A DNA stretch of 64,000 nt from Arthrobacter_H sp030452125 (GTDB taxonomy: Bacteria > Actinomycetota > Actinomycetes > Actinomycetales > Micrococcaceae), in NCBI GenBank assembly GCA_052379645.1, contig JBQSYU010000002.1, one strand, 5' to 3'. The position numbers and the translations under genes are program-made. Positions 16,936 through 25,568 of the stretch are shown here, piece after piece. The first letter of the stretch is position 1. The number at the start of each line of letters is the position of its first letter. The notes below the pieces were generated by a model. It did no database searches. It saw nothing but the letters and a program-made list of their open reading frames with translations, and was not told the DNA's origin.

Positions 16936-18447
16936 ATGGCCCATGCAACTGAAGAACTCGTCGACTTCGACGAGGCCCTGGAGCGGTACGATCCGGTCCT
17001 CGGCTTCGAGGTGCACGTCGAGCTGAACACCGCCACCAAGATGTTCTCCGACGCCCCGAACGCCTTCGGCGACGTCCCCAACACCAATGTCACCCCGGTG
17101 GACCTCGGCCTGCCCGGCGTGCTGCCGGTGGTGAATAAGAAGGCGGTGGAGTACTCCATCAAGATCGGTCTGGCGCTGAACTGCCAGATCGCCGAGTACT
17201 GCCGCTTTGCGCGCAAGCACTACTTCTACCCGGACACCCCGAAGAACTTCCAGACCTCGCAGTACGACGAGCCCATTGCCTTCGACGGGTATCTGGACAT
17301 CGAACTCTCCGACGGCAAGGTCTTCCGGGTGGAGATCGAGCGGGCCCATATGGAGGAAGACGCCGGGAAGCTGACCCATATGGGGTCGACCGGGCGCATC
17401 CAGGGCGCGGATTCCTCCTTGGTGGACTACAACCGGGCCGGCGTGCCGCTGGTGGAGATCGTCACCAAGCCCATCACCGGGGCCGGCGAGCGCGCCCCCG
17501 AGCTGGCCAAGGCCTATGTGGCGGCGATCCGCGAGATCGTGAAGACCCTGGATGTCTCCGACGCCAAGATGGAACGCGGCAACGTCCGTTGTGACGCCAA
17601 CGTCTCGCTGATGCCCAAGGACGCCACGAAGTTCGGCACCCGCTCGGAGACGAAGAACGTGAACTCCCTGCGCGCGGTCGAACACACCGTGCGCTTCGAG
17701 ATCGAACGCCACGCAGCGGTCCTGGACGCCGGCAACCTCGTGGTCCAGGAGACGCGCCACTGGCGGGAGGACACCCGGACCACGACGTCGGGCCGTCCCA
17801 AGTCGGACGCCGATGACTACCGTTACTTCCCCGAACCGGATCTGGTGCCGATCGTCACGACCCGCGAATGGGTCGAGGAACTGCGCGCCCAGTTGCCGGA
17901 GCCGCCGGCCGAACGCCGCAAGCGCCTGCAGGCCGATTGGGGCTATGCCGACGCCGAGTTCCGTGATGTGGTCAATGCGGGATTCCTGGACGCCATCGAA
18001 GAGACCATTGCCGCCGGTGCGACCCCCGCGGTGGCCCGCAAATGGTGGATGGGCGAGATCTCCCGACTGGCCAAGAACGCCGACGTGGAGCCGATGGATC
18101 TCGGGGTCACCCCGGCGACGATCATCGAGCTCAACCAGCTGATCGAAGCCAAGAAGATCAACGACAAGATCGCCCGCCAGGTCCTCGAGTTCGTGGTGGC
18201 GGGGGAGGGGACGCCGACCGAGATCGTGGAGAAACGGTCGCTGGCCGTCGTGAACGACGACTCCGCCCTCGGTGCCGCGATCGACGACGCCATGGCCTCG
18301 ATGCCCGATGTCGTCGCGAAGATCAAGGACGGCAAGGTCCAGGCCATCGGTGCACTCATCGGCCCGGTCATGAAGGCCACCCGCGGCCAGGCCGATGCCG
18401 GCCGCGTGCGCGAGATCGTGCTGGAGAAGCTCGGCGTCGAGGGCTGA
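16936..18447 (+). CDS. gatB: Aspartyl/glutamyl-tRNA amidotransferase subunit B
   Basis: Kinase-amidotransferase subunit (503 residues) that binds the misacylated tRNA, phosphorylates the side chain and transfers ammonia. The N-terminal cradle begins G-F-E-V-H-V-E-L. The region near residue 75-160 shows C-x-x-x-R-K-H-Y-F-Y-P-D-x-P-K-N, followed by E-E-D-A-G-K. The C-terminal helical/YqeY tail (~355-503) binds tRNA. ATG 16936 is used, one base after the gatA stop and about 10 nt behind AGGAAGG; GTG 16924 would overlap gatA. A strong hairpin follows the gene. Confidence 0.97.
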   Translation: MAHATEELVDFDEALERYDPVLGFEVHVELNTATKMFSDAPNAFGDVPNTNVTPVDLGLPGVLPVVNKKAVEYSIKIGLALNCQIAEYCRFARKHYFYPDTPKNFQTSQYDEPIAFDGYLDIELSDGKVFRVEIERAHMEEDAGKLTHMGSTGRIQGADSSLVDYNRAGVPLVEIVTKPITGAGERAPELAKAYVAAIREIVKTLDVSDAKMERGNVRCDANVSLMPKDATKFGTRSETKNVNSLRAVEHTVRFEIERHAAVLDAGNLVVQETRHWREDTRTTTSGRPKSDADDYRYFPEPDLVPIVTTREWVEELRAQLPEPPAERRKRLQADWGYADAEFRDVVNAGFLDAIEETIAAGATPAVARKWWMGEISRLAKNADVEPMDLGVTPATIIELNQLIEAKKINDKIARQVLEFVVAGEGTPTEIVEKRSLAVVNDDSALGAAIDDAMASMPDVVAKIKDGKVQAIGALIGPVMKATRGQADAGRVREIVLEKLGVEG

Positions 18448-18485
18448 TCCGCCCCGGGCCCGCGACCCGGACGCCGAAACACCTG

Positions 18486-18523
18486 CCGAGGGGCGGGCGG
18501 AGGACCTTCCGCCCGCCCCTCGG
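18486..18523 (+). terminator. Strong GC hairpin after gatB
   Basis: Two perfectly complementary 16-bp arms (18486-18501 and 18508-18523) enclose a 6-nt loop 38 bp after the gatB stop. No T-tract follows, which is common for actinobacterial terminators. The next gene starts 27 bp later. Confidence 0.75.
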
Positions 18524-18538
18524 CCTCTGCCGGGTGTG

Positions 18539-18544
18539 TAGCGT
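18539..18544 (+). promoter_or_regulatory. -10 hexamer for a leaderless transcript of the APH-fold kinase gene
   Basis: TAGCGT ends 6 nt before the ATG at 18551 and no ribosome-binding site is present. It lies just past the gatB terminator. Confidence 0.5.
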
Positions 18545-18550
18545 GGTCCC

Positions 18551-19468
18551 ATGACCACCCAGGGCGCAGGACAACGACCCGGATCCGGGGTTCCGGCCCA
18601 TGATGTCGAGGTCACCGACGCCCTGGTCCGTACCCTGCTGTTCGAACAGCACCCCGGGTTGGCCGGGTTGGACCTGGTCCGGGTGGCCAACGGCTGGGAC
18701 AACATCGTCTACCGGCTGGGAGGGGAGCTGGCCGTGCGCCTGCCCCGGCGGGCCAGCGCCCACCAGCTGCTGCTGAACGAAGTCAGGTGGTTGCCCTTCC
18801 TGGCCCCGAGGCTGCCGTTGCCGATTCCGGCCGTGGTGCGCCGCGGCCGCCCGGGAAGCGGCTACCCCTACCACTGGGCCGTGGTGCCCTGGTTCGACGG
18901 GGAATCCGCCGCAAACCGTCCGGCTGCCGACCGGGATGGCTATGCCGCGGCCCTCGGCCGGTTCCTGCGCACCCTGCACGTCCCGGCCCCGGCAGACGCA
19001 CCGCGCAATGCCGTCCCGGGCACCGCCCTGGCCACCCGGGCCGAGGCCTTCACCCGGCGACTGGCGGAAGCGGGCCGGCCGCTGCCCGGGCCCTGGCATG
19101 AAATCTTTGCCAACGGGGTGCAGGCGCCCGAACACCACGGCCCACCCCTGTGGCTGCATGGGGATCTGCATCCGCATAACCTCGTGACCGTGCCGGGTTC
19201 CGGCCCGGCGACGATTTCGGCGGTCGTGGACTTCGGGGACCTCACCGCCGGGGACCCCGCCTGCGACCTGGCGGCTGCCTGGCTGCATTTCACCCCGGCA
19301 GGCCGTGCCGCCTTCATCGCCGAACTCCCCCACGACGCGGACACCTGGGCGCGTGCCCGGGGATGGGCGGTGCACTTCGGGACCTTGATGGCCCTGATGC
19401 CCGAGGGCGACCCGCTGCACTCCGTGGGCCGGCATGCGCTGGGGCAGTTGGCAGTTGAGTGTGTCTGA
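18551..19468 (+). CDS. APH-fold phosphotransferase family protein
   Basis: Aminoglycoside-phosphotransferase/choline-kinase-like enzyme of 305 residues. The Brenner-type catalytic motif H203-G-D205-L-H-P-H-N210 and the metal-binding V-V-D227-F-G-D are present, and an N-terminal lobe carries V-x-R-L-P. Such proteins phosphorylate small molecules such as aminoglycosides, macrolides, sugars or homoserine. Resistance should not be assumed, because chromosomal actinobacterial copies are numerous and mostly uncharacterised. The gene is monocistronic, between the gatB terminator and the ROK regulator. Confidence 0.85.
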   Translation: MTTQGAGQRPGSGVPAHDVEVTDALVRTLLFEQHPGLAGLDLVRVANGWDNIVYRLGGELAVRLPRRASAHQLLLNEVRWLPFLAPRLPLPIPAVVRRGRPGSGYPYHWAVVPWFDGESAANRPAADRDGYAAALGRFLRTLHVPAPADAPRNAVPGTALATRAEAFTRRLAEAGRPLPGPWHEIFANGVQAPEHHGPPLWLHGDLHPHNLVTVPGSGPATISAVVDFGDLTAGDPACDLAAAWLHFTPAGRAAFIAELPHDADTWARARGWAVHFGTLMALMPEGDPLHSVGRHALGQLAVECV

Positions 19469-19534
19469 CGTGCATCATGGGAAGGGCAACGCATTCCGGC
19501 GTGGCCGGCACCGAACAGGAGAACACCAGCGGTC

Positions 19535-20764
19535 ATGGCAACCCTAGATCCTGCTGTCGACTCCGGAATACGCAACGGTCGTGGTCATCGCGGCGATGAT
19601 CTGCGGCGACTCAATACCGCGGCCGTCATGAAGCACGTCTTCGACCACCCCGGACTGTCTCGTTCGGAAGTCGCCCTGCAACTGGGGTTGAGTGCCGCAT
19701 CGGTCACGAAAATGGTGGCGCAGCTGCTCGAAGCCGGCTTGTTGCGGGAGCTGGCACCACTCTCGGGCACCCAGGGGCGTCCGCGGGTGCCGTTGCAGGT
19801 CGATACGAAGACCCCGCTGGTGATGGGCATCCATCTGGGGCCTCGCACCACCGGCGTCGTACTCATGGGCCTGGACGGCAGCGAACATGCCTCGGTGTTG
19901 GTTCCCCATACCGGGATGCCACCGGAGGAGTCAATGGATTTGATCGTCGCGGCCGCCGATGAGCTGCTTGCGGAGGATACCCGCGGCCGGGTCGTCATCG
20001 GGACGGGGATCGCGACTGGCGGCATCGTGGATCGTGCCGCGGGACTGATCATCGACAACCCCGGCGCCGGGTGGAAGAACGTCGACGTCATGGCCCTGCT
20101 CGAGGGCAGGTTGCCCGGGCCGCTGATCCTGGAGAACAACGCCCGCGCAGCGGCCCAGTCCGAATTGCTCTACGGGCACGGGCAGCGGACCAACGACTTC
20201 GTGTTGATGGTGGTGACCGCCGATATCGGCTCGGTCATGGTCGATGCCGGCAGGATCCGGTCCGGGTTCAGCCAAACCGCTGGACAGATCGCCCATCTCT
20301 CCGTCGACGACGGTGCCCGACCCTGCCCCTGTGGCCGGACCGGATGCCTGGCGGTCATGGCGTCGGATGACGCCGTCGCAGACACCGCGGTGGAGCGAGG
20401 TCTGCAGGGGTCGCCGAACATCGACGAGATCCTGTTCCAGGCGGCGGAGGGGGAGTCGGGGGCCATCGCCCTGCTGGAGCAACGCAACCGGTGGGTCGGC
20501 CGGGCCGCAGCCCAGCTCATTGACATCCATGATCCCGAGCTGCTGGTGGTGGTCGGCACCCCGGCGGAATCACCCCTGGTGTTCGCTTCTCTCGTCGATG
20601 AAGTGGCCCGGAGGGCACAGACGGGTAAGAGAGCGGCCGAACGAGTGGTTCTTTCCACGGACCACGTCTTTTCGCTCTCCCTCTTCGCCGCGTCGACGCT
20701 GGTTGCCGCGGTGCTGGCGGACCCGTTGGGGATCACCGGGCTGGCCACTCCCGACCCGGTGTAA
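19535..20764 (+). CDS. ROK-family transcriptional regulator
   Basis: Repressor of the NagC/XylR type, 409 residues. The N-terminal winged helix (~22-80) contains H-P-G-L-S-R-S-E-V-A-L-Q-L-G-L-S-A-A-S-V. The ROK domain follows with the zinc motif C264-P-C266-G-R-T-G-C271. The glutamate usual after the last Cys is Ala here, and the sugar-kinase acid in the I-L-E-N-N segment is absent, consistent with a regulator rather than a kinase. It lies directly upstream of and in line with the ABC transporter operon. A palindrome overlapping that operon's promoter (20901-20921) is its likely operator, with a sugar-type inducer inferred. Confidence 0.9.
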   Translation: MATLDPAVDSGIRNGRGHRGDDLRRLNTAAVMKHVFDHPGLSRSEVALQLGLSAASVTKMVAQLLEAGLLRELAPLSGTQGRPRVPLQVDTKTPLVMGIHLGPRTTGVVLMGLDGSEHASVLVPHTGMPPEESMDLIVAAADELLAEDTRGRVVIGTGIATGGIVDRAAGLIIDNPGAGWKNVDVMALLEGRLPGPLILENNARAAAQSELLYGHGQRTNDFVLMVVTADIGSVMVDAGRIRSGFSQTAGQIAHLSVDDGARPCPCGRTGCLAVMASDDAVADTAVERGLQGSPNIDEILFQAAEGESGAIALLEQRNRWVGRAAAQLIDIHDPELLVVVGTPAESPLVFASLVDEVARRAQTGKRAAERVVLSTDHVFSLSLFAASTLVAAVLADPLGITGLATPDPV

Positions 20765-20876
20765 GGCCGAGCCCAGGAATCGTGCAGGGCAGGACCGTGT
20801 CACTCGTTGCCGTGCACCGAGCCGGTTTCAGCTGTCGAAGCCGCCGGTAACCTCCTTCGCCAATTGAGGTACTTCC

Positions 20877-20906
20877 TTGACAGGCTCTGCCGTATCTGAT
20901 TTATTT
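20877..20906 (+). promoter_or_regulatory. Promoter of the ABC transporter operon
   Basis: TTGACA at 20877-20882 is a consensus -35. The -10 is TTTATT (20900-20905, spacer 17) or TTATTT (20901-20906, spacer 18). It lies about 105 bp upstream of the solute-binding protein ATG in an unusually AT-rich patch. The remaining sequence from 20765 to 20876 holds no gene that I can see. Confidence 0.65.
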
Positions 20907-20921
20907 TAGAGCATAAATTAA
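20901..20921 (+). promoter_or_regulatory. Palindromic operator, probably for the adjacent ROK regulator
   Basis: TTATTTTA and TAAATTAA are separated by 5 bp and match as inverted arms at 7 of 8 positions. The site covers the -10 and the expected transcription start, a typical repressor position. It resembles NagC-type ROK operators, which carry TTATTTT-like half-sites. Assignment to the regulator at 19535-20764 is by adjacency. Confidence 0.6.
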
Positions 20922-21010
20922 CTAGGTGAAGCGGATCACATCTTGTCGTGCTCCGCCGGAGACCACCTAATCAGCTCGATCACCACAGATCATTTGAACG
21001 GGAGTGGAGC

Positions 21011-22603
21011 ATGCCGAAAAAGAAGATGTTTGCCTTGGTCGCGGCATCATCAGCGTTGATGCTGATGGCCAGCGGCTGTGCATCCGGTGCGGGGAACGCA
21101 GCGGGGGCCGGGGAGGAAAGCGCCTTGTCCTTCCAACTCAGCGAACCCAAGTCATTGGTGCCGCATGAGGATCCGGGCAGCCAGGTCGCCATGGCCACCT
21201 GCGCGAACCTGATGGAGGTGAACACCGAATCCCAGGAACTGGAACCACTGGCTGCGACCTCGGTGACCAGTGATGATGCCCAACACTGGAAGATCGAGCT
21301 GCAGGACGGATGGACGTTCCAGGATGGCGCACCGGTGACTGCCGACTCGTTCGCCAAGGCCTGGAACAAGACGGCCACCGGTTCCAATGCCTGGCAGGGC
21401 AACGGCTCCTTCACCGCCTTCGAGGGGTATAAGGACCTGAACCCGTCGGACGGCTCCAAGCCCACGACGGATGAACTTTCCGGTGTCGAGGTCGTTGACG
21501 ACCAGCACCTGGAAGTCGCACTCAACGCACCCAATGCCGACTTCCCCAAGCTCCTGAGCACCTCGGCCCTCTGCCCCTTGCCGGAACAGGCGTTCAGCGA
21601 CCCGGAGGCCTATGAGGAGAACCCCGTGTCCAATGGGCCTTACCAGTTCGTCTCCTGGAACCACAACGAAGAAGTAGTGCTGGAGAAGTGGGACGGCTTC
21701 AAGGGGGCCGATGGCTTCTCCGGCGGCGCCGACAAGCTCACCGGCCAGATCTATACGGCGGTGGACGCGGCCTACACCGATATGACGGCCGGAAACCTGG
21801 ACATGATCCGCAACGTGCCCGCCACGATGGTCTCCAAGGCCAAGAGCCAGTTGGGCGAGGATTCCCTCTACGAGGTCGAAACCGGCTCCAAACAGTACAC
21901 GTTGCAGATCCCGGAGTACATCAAGGATTTGCGCGACCCGGATCTGCGGAAGGCCATCTCGATGTCCATCGACCGCGAATCCATCGCCAAGTCCCTATTG
22001 CAGGGCTACGCCTCGGCGTCGGACTCGCTGGTCCCGCCGTCGCTGGATTCCTATGAGGAAGGCGCCTGCGCTTCGTGCACCTTCGACGCCGACGAGGCGA
22101 AGAAGCTGCTGAAAAAGGCCGGTGGATTCGACGGAACCCTGGTGATCGAACACAACTCGGCATCCGACCAGCAGCTGGTCCAGGCCATCGCCAAGCAGAT
22201 CAAGGAGAACCTGGGCATCAAGGTCCAGCTCAAGCCGGTTCTGGGTACCGAGCTGCAGTCGCGTCGCAACAACCAGGAACTCGATGGAGCCGTTTTCGGC
22301 CTCTGGGGCTGGTCCTATAAGAGCCCGGACCAGTACCTGAGCCAGTACGAAACGGGCGGCGACGGCAACGAGACCACGGGATATTCCAGTAAGCCGGTGG
22401 ACAAGCTGGTCAGATCGGCACGGGCCTCGCAGGACGAAGCCACGGCAGCAAAGACGTACGCCGAGGCCGAGTCACTGATCGTCAAGGACATGCCGGCCAT
22501 CCCGCTGTTCATTCCCACCGACTTCGGCTTGCACACCGAATGCGCTGATATGAAGGAAGTCCAGGGGGATCTGCAGTTCTACCGCGCGGGGTATGGCTGC
22601 TAG
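21011..22603 (+). CDS. ABC transporter substrate-binding lipoprotein, peptide/opine/oligosaccharide family
   Basis: Extracytoplasmic solute-binding protein of family 5 (DppA/OppA-like), 530 residues. ATG 21011 gives a proper lipoprotein signal: basic M-P-K-K-K, a hydrophobic core, and the lipobox A-S-G-C23, after which the lipidated Cys anchors it to the membrane. An upstream ATG at 20948 would place a non-signal sequence in front and is rejected. The mature part shows the family's L-x-A-x-S and D-G-x-x-V-T-A-D-S-F-x-K-A-W-x segments. It heads an operon with two permeases and two ATPases. Family 5 proteins bind peptides but also oligosaccharides; the ROK regulator and MocA-like oxidoreductase favour a sugar-related ligand. 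Confidence 0.93.
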   Translation: MPKKKMFALVAASSALMLMASGCASGAGNAAGAGEESALSFQLSEPKSLVPHEDPGSQVAMATCANLMEVNTESQELEPLAATSVTSDDAQHWKIELQDGWTFQDGAPVTADSFAKAWNKTATGSNAWQGNGSFTAFEGYKDLNPSDGSKPTTDELSGVEVVDDQHLEVALNAPNADFPKLLSTSALCPLPEQAFSDPEAYEENPVSNGPYQFVSWNHNEEVVLEKWDGFKGADGFSGGADKLTGQIYTAVDAAYTDMTAGNLDMIRNVPATMVSKAKSQLGEDSLYEVETGSKQYTLQIPEYIKDLRDPDLRKAISMSIDRESIAKSLLQGYASASDSLVPPSLDSYEEGACASCTFDADEAKKLLKKAGGFDGTLVIEHNSASDQQLVQAIAKQIKENLGIKVQLKPVLGTELQSRRNNQELDGAVFGLWGWSYKSPDQYLSQYETGGDGNETTGYSSKPVDKLVRSARASQDEATAAKTYAEAESLIVKDMPAIPLFIPTDFGLHTECADMKEVQGDLQFYRAGYGC

Positions 22604-22619
22604 GTAGTGAATCATCCAC

Positions 22620-22664
22620 GGGTCCGATGCGTCGCTGAGCAGTAGACACCGGCGCATCGGACCC
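22620..22664 (+). repeat. Intercistronic stem-loop after the solute-binding protein gene
   Basis: Perfect 12-bp inverted arms (22620-22631 and 22653-22664) enclose a 21-nt loop within the 101-bp gap between the binding protein and the first permease. Such structures protect the upstream message or reduce read-through, giving more binding protein than permease. Confidence 0.65.
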
Positions 22665-22704
22665 CGTCCCACCACTCCCATCACACCGCGAAAGGACCAT
22701 CCGC

Positions 22705-23628
22705 ATGCTCGGCTACACCATACGCCGCATAGGGCAGATGATTCCGGTGGTCATCGGCGCCACCTTCCTGATCTACGCCTTGACCTTCCTCATGCCCGGA
22801 GACCCCATCGCGGCGTTGACCGGCGCCCGCCCCCTGCCCGAATCAACAGTGGCCCAGATCCGACAGGCCTACCATCTGGATGACCCGTTCCTGGTGCAAT
22901 ACGGAAACTACATGTGGGGCCTGTTGCACGGGAACTTCGGGATTGACTTCTTCGGTCGACCGGTTTTGGGCCTGATCCTGGAGCGACTGCCGACGACCTT
23001 CGCCCTGGCCCTGACGGCGTGGGTCCTGAAACTGGTGATCGGACTGGCCATCGGCGTCTACGGCGGGCTGCGTCACGGGCGTGCCGGGGACCACTTCGCA
23101 CTGGTCTTCACCGTCGTGTTCCTCGGTGTGCCCGGATTCGTGATCGCCCTGGGCGCCCAGACGGTGTTCGGTGTCCAACTGGGCTGGGTCAACCCGGCGG
23201 GAATCAGTGCCGGGTGGCCGATGGCCTTCATCCTGCCGGCGTTGGTGATGGCCTTCGAAGCAGCCGCCGGCCTGGCACGACTGACCCGCACCTCGCTGGT
23301 GGGAGTCCTTCGGTCGGAGTACATGCGTACGGCACGAGCCAAGGGCCTTTCCCCGCGACGGGTCATCTGGGGCCATGCCCTGCGCAATGCCATGATCCCC
23401 GTGGTCACCTATCTCGGGCTGAGCCTGGCCGGGATGCTCGGCGGCGCAGTGATCATCGAGGCCATCTTCAACATTCCCGGCATCGGCGGGTTGATGGTGA
23501 CCTCAATCAACAACAAGGAGGGGACCATCGTCGTGGGCATCGCCACGATGCTCGTATTGGTCTACCTCTTCTTCAACCTGCTCGTGGATCTCCTCTACGG
23601 CGTGATTGATCCGAGGGTACGAGTATGA
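22705..23628 (+). CDS. ABC transporter permease, DppB type
   Basis: Inner-membrane permease (307 residues) of the BPD_transp_1 family. It has an N-terminal segment with the DppB pattern (R-R-I-x-Q-x-I-P-V-V), six predicted membrane helices, and the EAA loop for ATPase contact near residue 200-230 (R-T-A-R-A-K-G-L-S-P-R-R-V). ATG 22705 follows AAAGGA. It overlaps the next permease by 4 bases. Confidence 0.94.
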   Translation: MLGYTIRRIGQMIPVVIGATFLIYALTFLMPGDPIAALTGARPLPESTVAQIRQAYHLDDPFLVQYGNYMWGLLHGNFGIDFFGRPVLGLILERLPTTFALALTAWVLKLVIGLAIGVYGGLRHGRAGDHFALVFTVVFLGVPGFVIALGAQTVFGVQLGWVNPAGISAGWPMAFILPALVMAFEAAAGLARLTRTSLVGVLRSEYMRTARAKGLSPRRVIWGHALRNAMIPVVTYLGLSLAGMLGGAVIIEAIFNIPGIGGLMVTSINNKEGTIVVGIATMLVLVYLFFNLLVDLLYGVIDPRVRV

Positions 23629-24539
23629 GCCAGACCACCGAGCCGACCGCTTCCGCCGTTGCCGCCGGCGAACCGGCCACCTTCCCGCCGCGGCGGCGCA
23701 AGAAGACGAACCGGGGGCCCATCTGGTTGAGGCCGCGCTTCCTGATTTCAGGGACGATCGTGGCGCTGATGCTGCTCATGGCTGCTTTCCCCCAGCTCTT
23801 TGCCGGGTTCGGCAGCGACCCCAACGCGAACTGCAACGTGATGGAAACAAACCAGGCGCCCAGTAGCGAGCACATCTTCGGCGTCGACATCCAAGGATGC
23901 GATTACTACACGAACGTCATCTATGGTGCCCGCGCCTCGATCCTGGTGGGCATCGTGGTCACCGCGATCTCCTTCGTCGTTGCAGCCATTCTCGGAGCCC
24001 TTGCCGGCTACTTCGGCGGTTGGGTCGACGTCATCATCTCGCGGGCCTGCGACATGGCCTTCGGCCTTCCGTTCATCCTGGCGGCCATCGTCGTGTTGCA
24101 GCTGTTCAGCGAACGTACCGTCTGGACGGTGATCTTCGCGCTGGCCCTGTTCAATTGGCCAGGTGGCGTCCGCTTCATGCGCTCCTCCGTCATGGAGGTA
24201 CGCAACCGAGAGTATGTCCAGGCCTCGATGCTGCTGGGTGCCAGCAAGACCAGGATCATCAAGTCCCACATCATCCCGAACTCGTTGACCCCGTTGCTGG
24301 TCCTGCAGACACTCGGAGTCGGCGGAGTGATTTCCGCCGAAGCGGGGCTGACCTTCATCGGCATCGGCCTCACCCCGCCCTCGGTGTCCTGGGGACTGCA
24401 ACTGGCTGCGGCACGCGACTACATCTCCGCCGCCCCGCACCTGCTGGTCTTCCCGGCACTGTTCCTGACACTCACGGTGCTCGGCTTCGTGCTCTTCGGG
24501 GAAGCACTGCGCGATGAATTCGACCCGAAAGGCAAGTAA
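23625..24539 (+). CDS. ABC transporter permease, DppC type
   Basis: Second permease subunit (304 residues). An N-terminal basic stretch precedes the first membrane helix, followed by an extracytoplasmic loop typical of DppC (H-I-F-G-V-D) and the EAA motif V-Q-A-S-M-L-L-G-A-S-K-T-R-I. It forms the channel with the DppB-type partner. The ATPase gene starts directly after its stop. Confidence 0.94.
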   Translation: MSQTTEPTASAVAAGEPATFPPRRRKKTNRGPIWLRPRFLISGTIVALMLLMAAFPQLFAGFGSDPNANCNVMETNQAPSSEHIFGVDIQGCDYYTNVIYGARASILVGIVVTAISFVVAAILGALAGYFGGWVDVIISRACDMAFGLPFILAAIVVLQLFSERTVWTVIFALALFNWPGGVRFMRSSVMEVRNREYVQASMLLGASKTRIIKSHIIPNSLTPLLVLQTLGVGGVISAEAGLTFIGIGLTPPSVSWGLQLAAARDYISAAPHLLVFPALFLTLTVLGFVLFGEALRDEFDPKGK

Positions 24540-25568
24540 GTGAGAACGCAACAGACGCAACAACCCGACCCGGCGGGGGACCACCCGCTGCTCCGAGTCA
24601 GGGACCTCGACGTCGAATTCGACACTTCGAAGGGCATTGCCACCGCCGTCAGCGGCATGAACTTCACCGTCCAGCGCGGTGAGGCGCTGGGCATCCTGGG
24701 TGAATCCGGATCCGGGAAATCGGTCACCGCCCGAGCGGTGATGGGCATCCTGGACATGCCACCGGCCAAGGTCCCGCGTGGAGAAATCCTGCTTGAAGGG
24801 GAGGACCTTTTGACGATCAGTGCCAAACGGCACCGTGAACTGGTCGGATCCAGGGTCTCGATGGTCTTCCAGGATGCCCTGACGGCACTGAACCCCGTCC
24901 ACCCGGTCGGACGCCAGATCGGTGAGTTGTACCGGGTCCACCGTGGATACTCCCGCAAGGATGCCAAGGCAGCAGCAATCGACATGATGGACCGGGTGCG
25001 GATCCCGGCCGCTGCTTCTCGGGTGAATGACTATCCCCACCAGTTCTCCGGCGGCATGCGTCAGCGCATCGTCATCGCCATGGCCCTTGCCCTGGACCCT
25101 GTGCTGCTGATCGCCGATGAGCCTACTACGGCACTGGACGTCACCGTTCAGGCACAAATCCTCGAGCTGCTCAAGGAACAACAGGTGGAGAGGAACATGG
25201 GGCTGATCCTCATCACCCATGACATCTCGGTGGTCAAGGAAGTCACCGATCAAGTGGCGGTGATGTATGCGGGACGCATCGTCGAGCATGGAGCCACCGA
25301 TGAGGTGCTCAACCACCCGGGGCACCCCTATACCCAGGGACTCCGTGCATCGGTTGCCGGCGAGGAGCTGAAGGGGCAACGCTTGCCGGCGATTCCGGGC
25401 ACACCACCGGATTTGCTGCGTTTGCCCGACGGGTGCTCCTTCGCCAACCGGTGCCCCTTCGTCACGGACGAATGCCTGGAACAGGTACCGCCGTTGGAGT
25501 CGGTGGGCGCCGGGCGTCAGAGCGCTTGTTTCCACACCGAGGAGGTCTTGGACCATGTCACTGCCTGA
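24540..25568 (+). CDS. ABC transporter ATP-binding protein, DppD type
   Basis: Nucleotide-binding subunit, 342 residues, GTG start immediately after the preceding stop. The Walker A is G54-E-S-G-S-G-K60-S, the Q-loop lies in V-F-Q-D-A, the signature is S170-G-G-M-R-Q-R, and the Walker B is L-L-I-A-D-E-P. The C-terminal oligopeptide domain has a Cys-rich tail (C-S-F-A-N-R-C-P) that in this subfamily binds an iron-sulfur cluster. It pairs with the DppF-type ATPase, whose gene it overlaps by 14 bases. Confidence 0.95.
   Translation: MRTQQTQQPDPAGDHPLLRVRDLDVEFDTSKGIATAVSGMNFTVQRGEALGILGESGSGKSVTARAVMGILDMPPAKVPRGEILLEGEDLLTISAKRHRELVGSRVSMVFQDALTALNPVHPVGRQIGELYRVHRGYSRKDAKAAAIDMMDRVRIPAAASRVNDYPHQFSGGMRQRIVIAMALALDPVLLIADEPTTALDVTVQAQILELLKEQQVERNMGLILITHDISVVKEVTDQVAVMYAGRIVEHGATDEVLNHPGHPYTQGLRASVAGEELKGQRLPAIPGTPPDLLRLPDGCSFANRCPFVTDECLEQVPPLESVGAGRQSACFHTEEVLDHVTA

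Noticed and set aside
18551..19468. Aminoglycoside-resistance gene
   Set aside because: Only the general APH-fold motifs are seen; chromosomal actinobacterial members have varied or unknown substrates.
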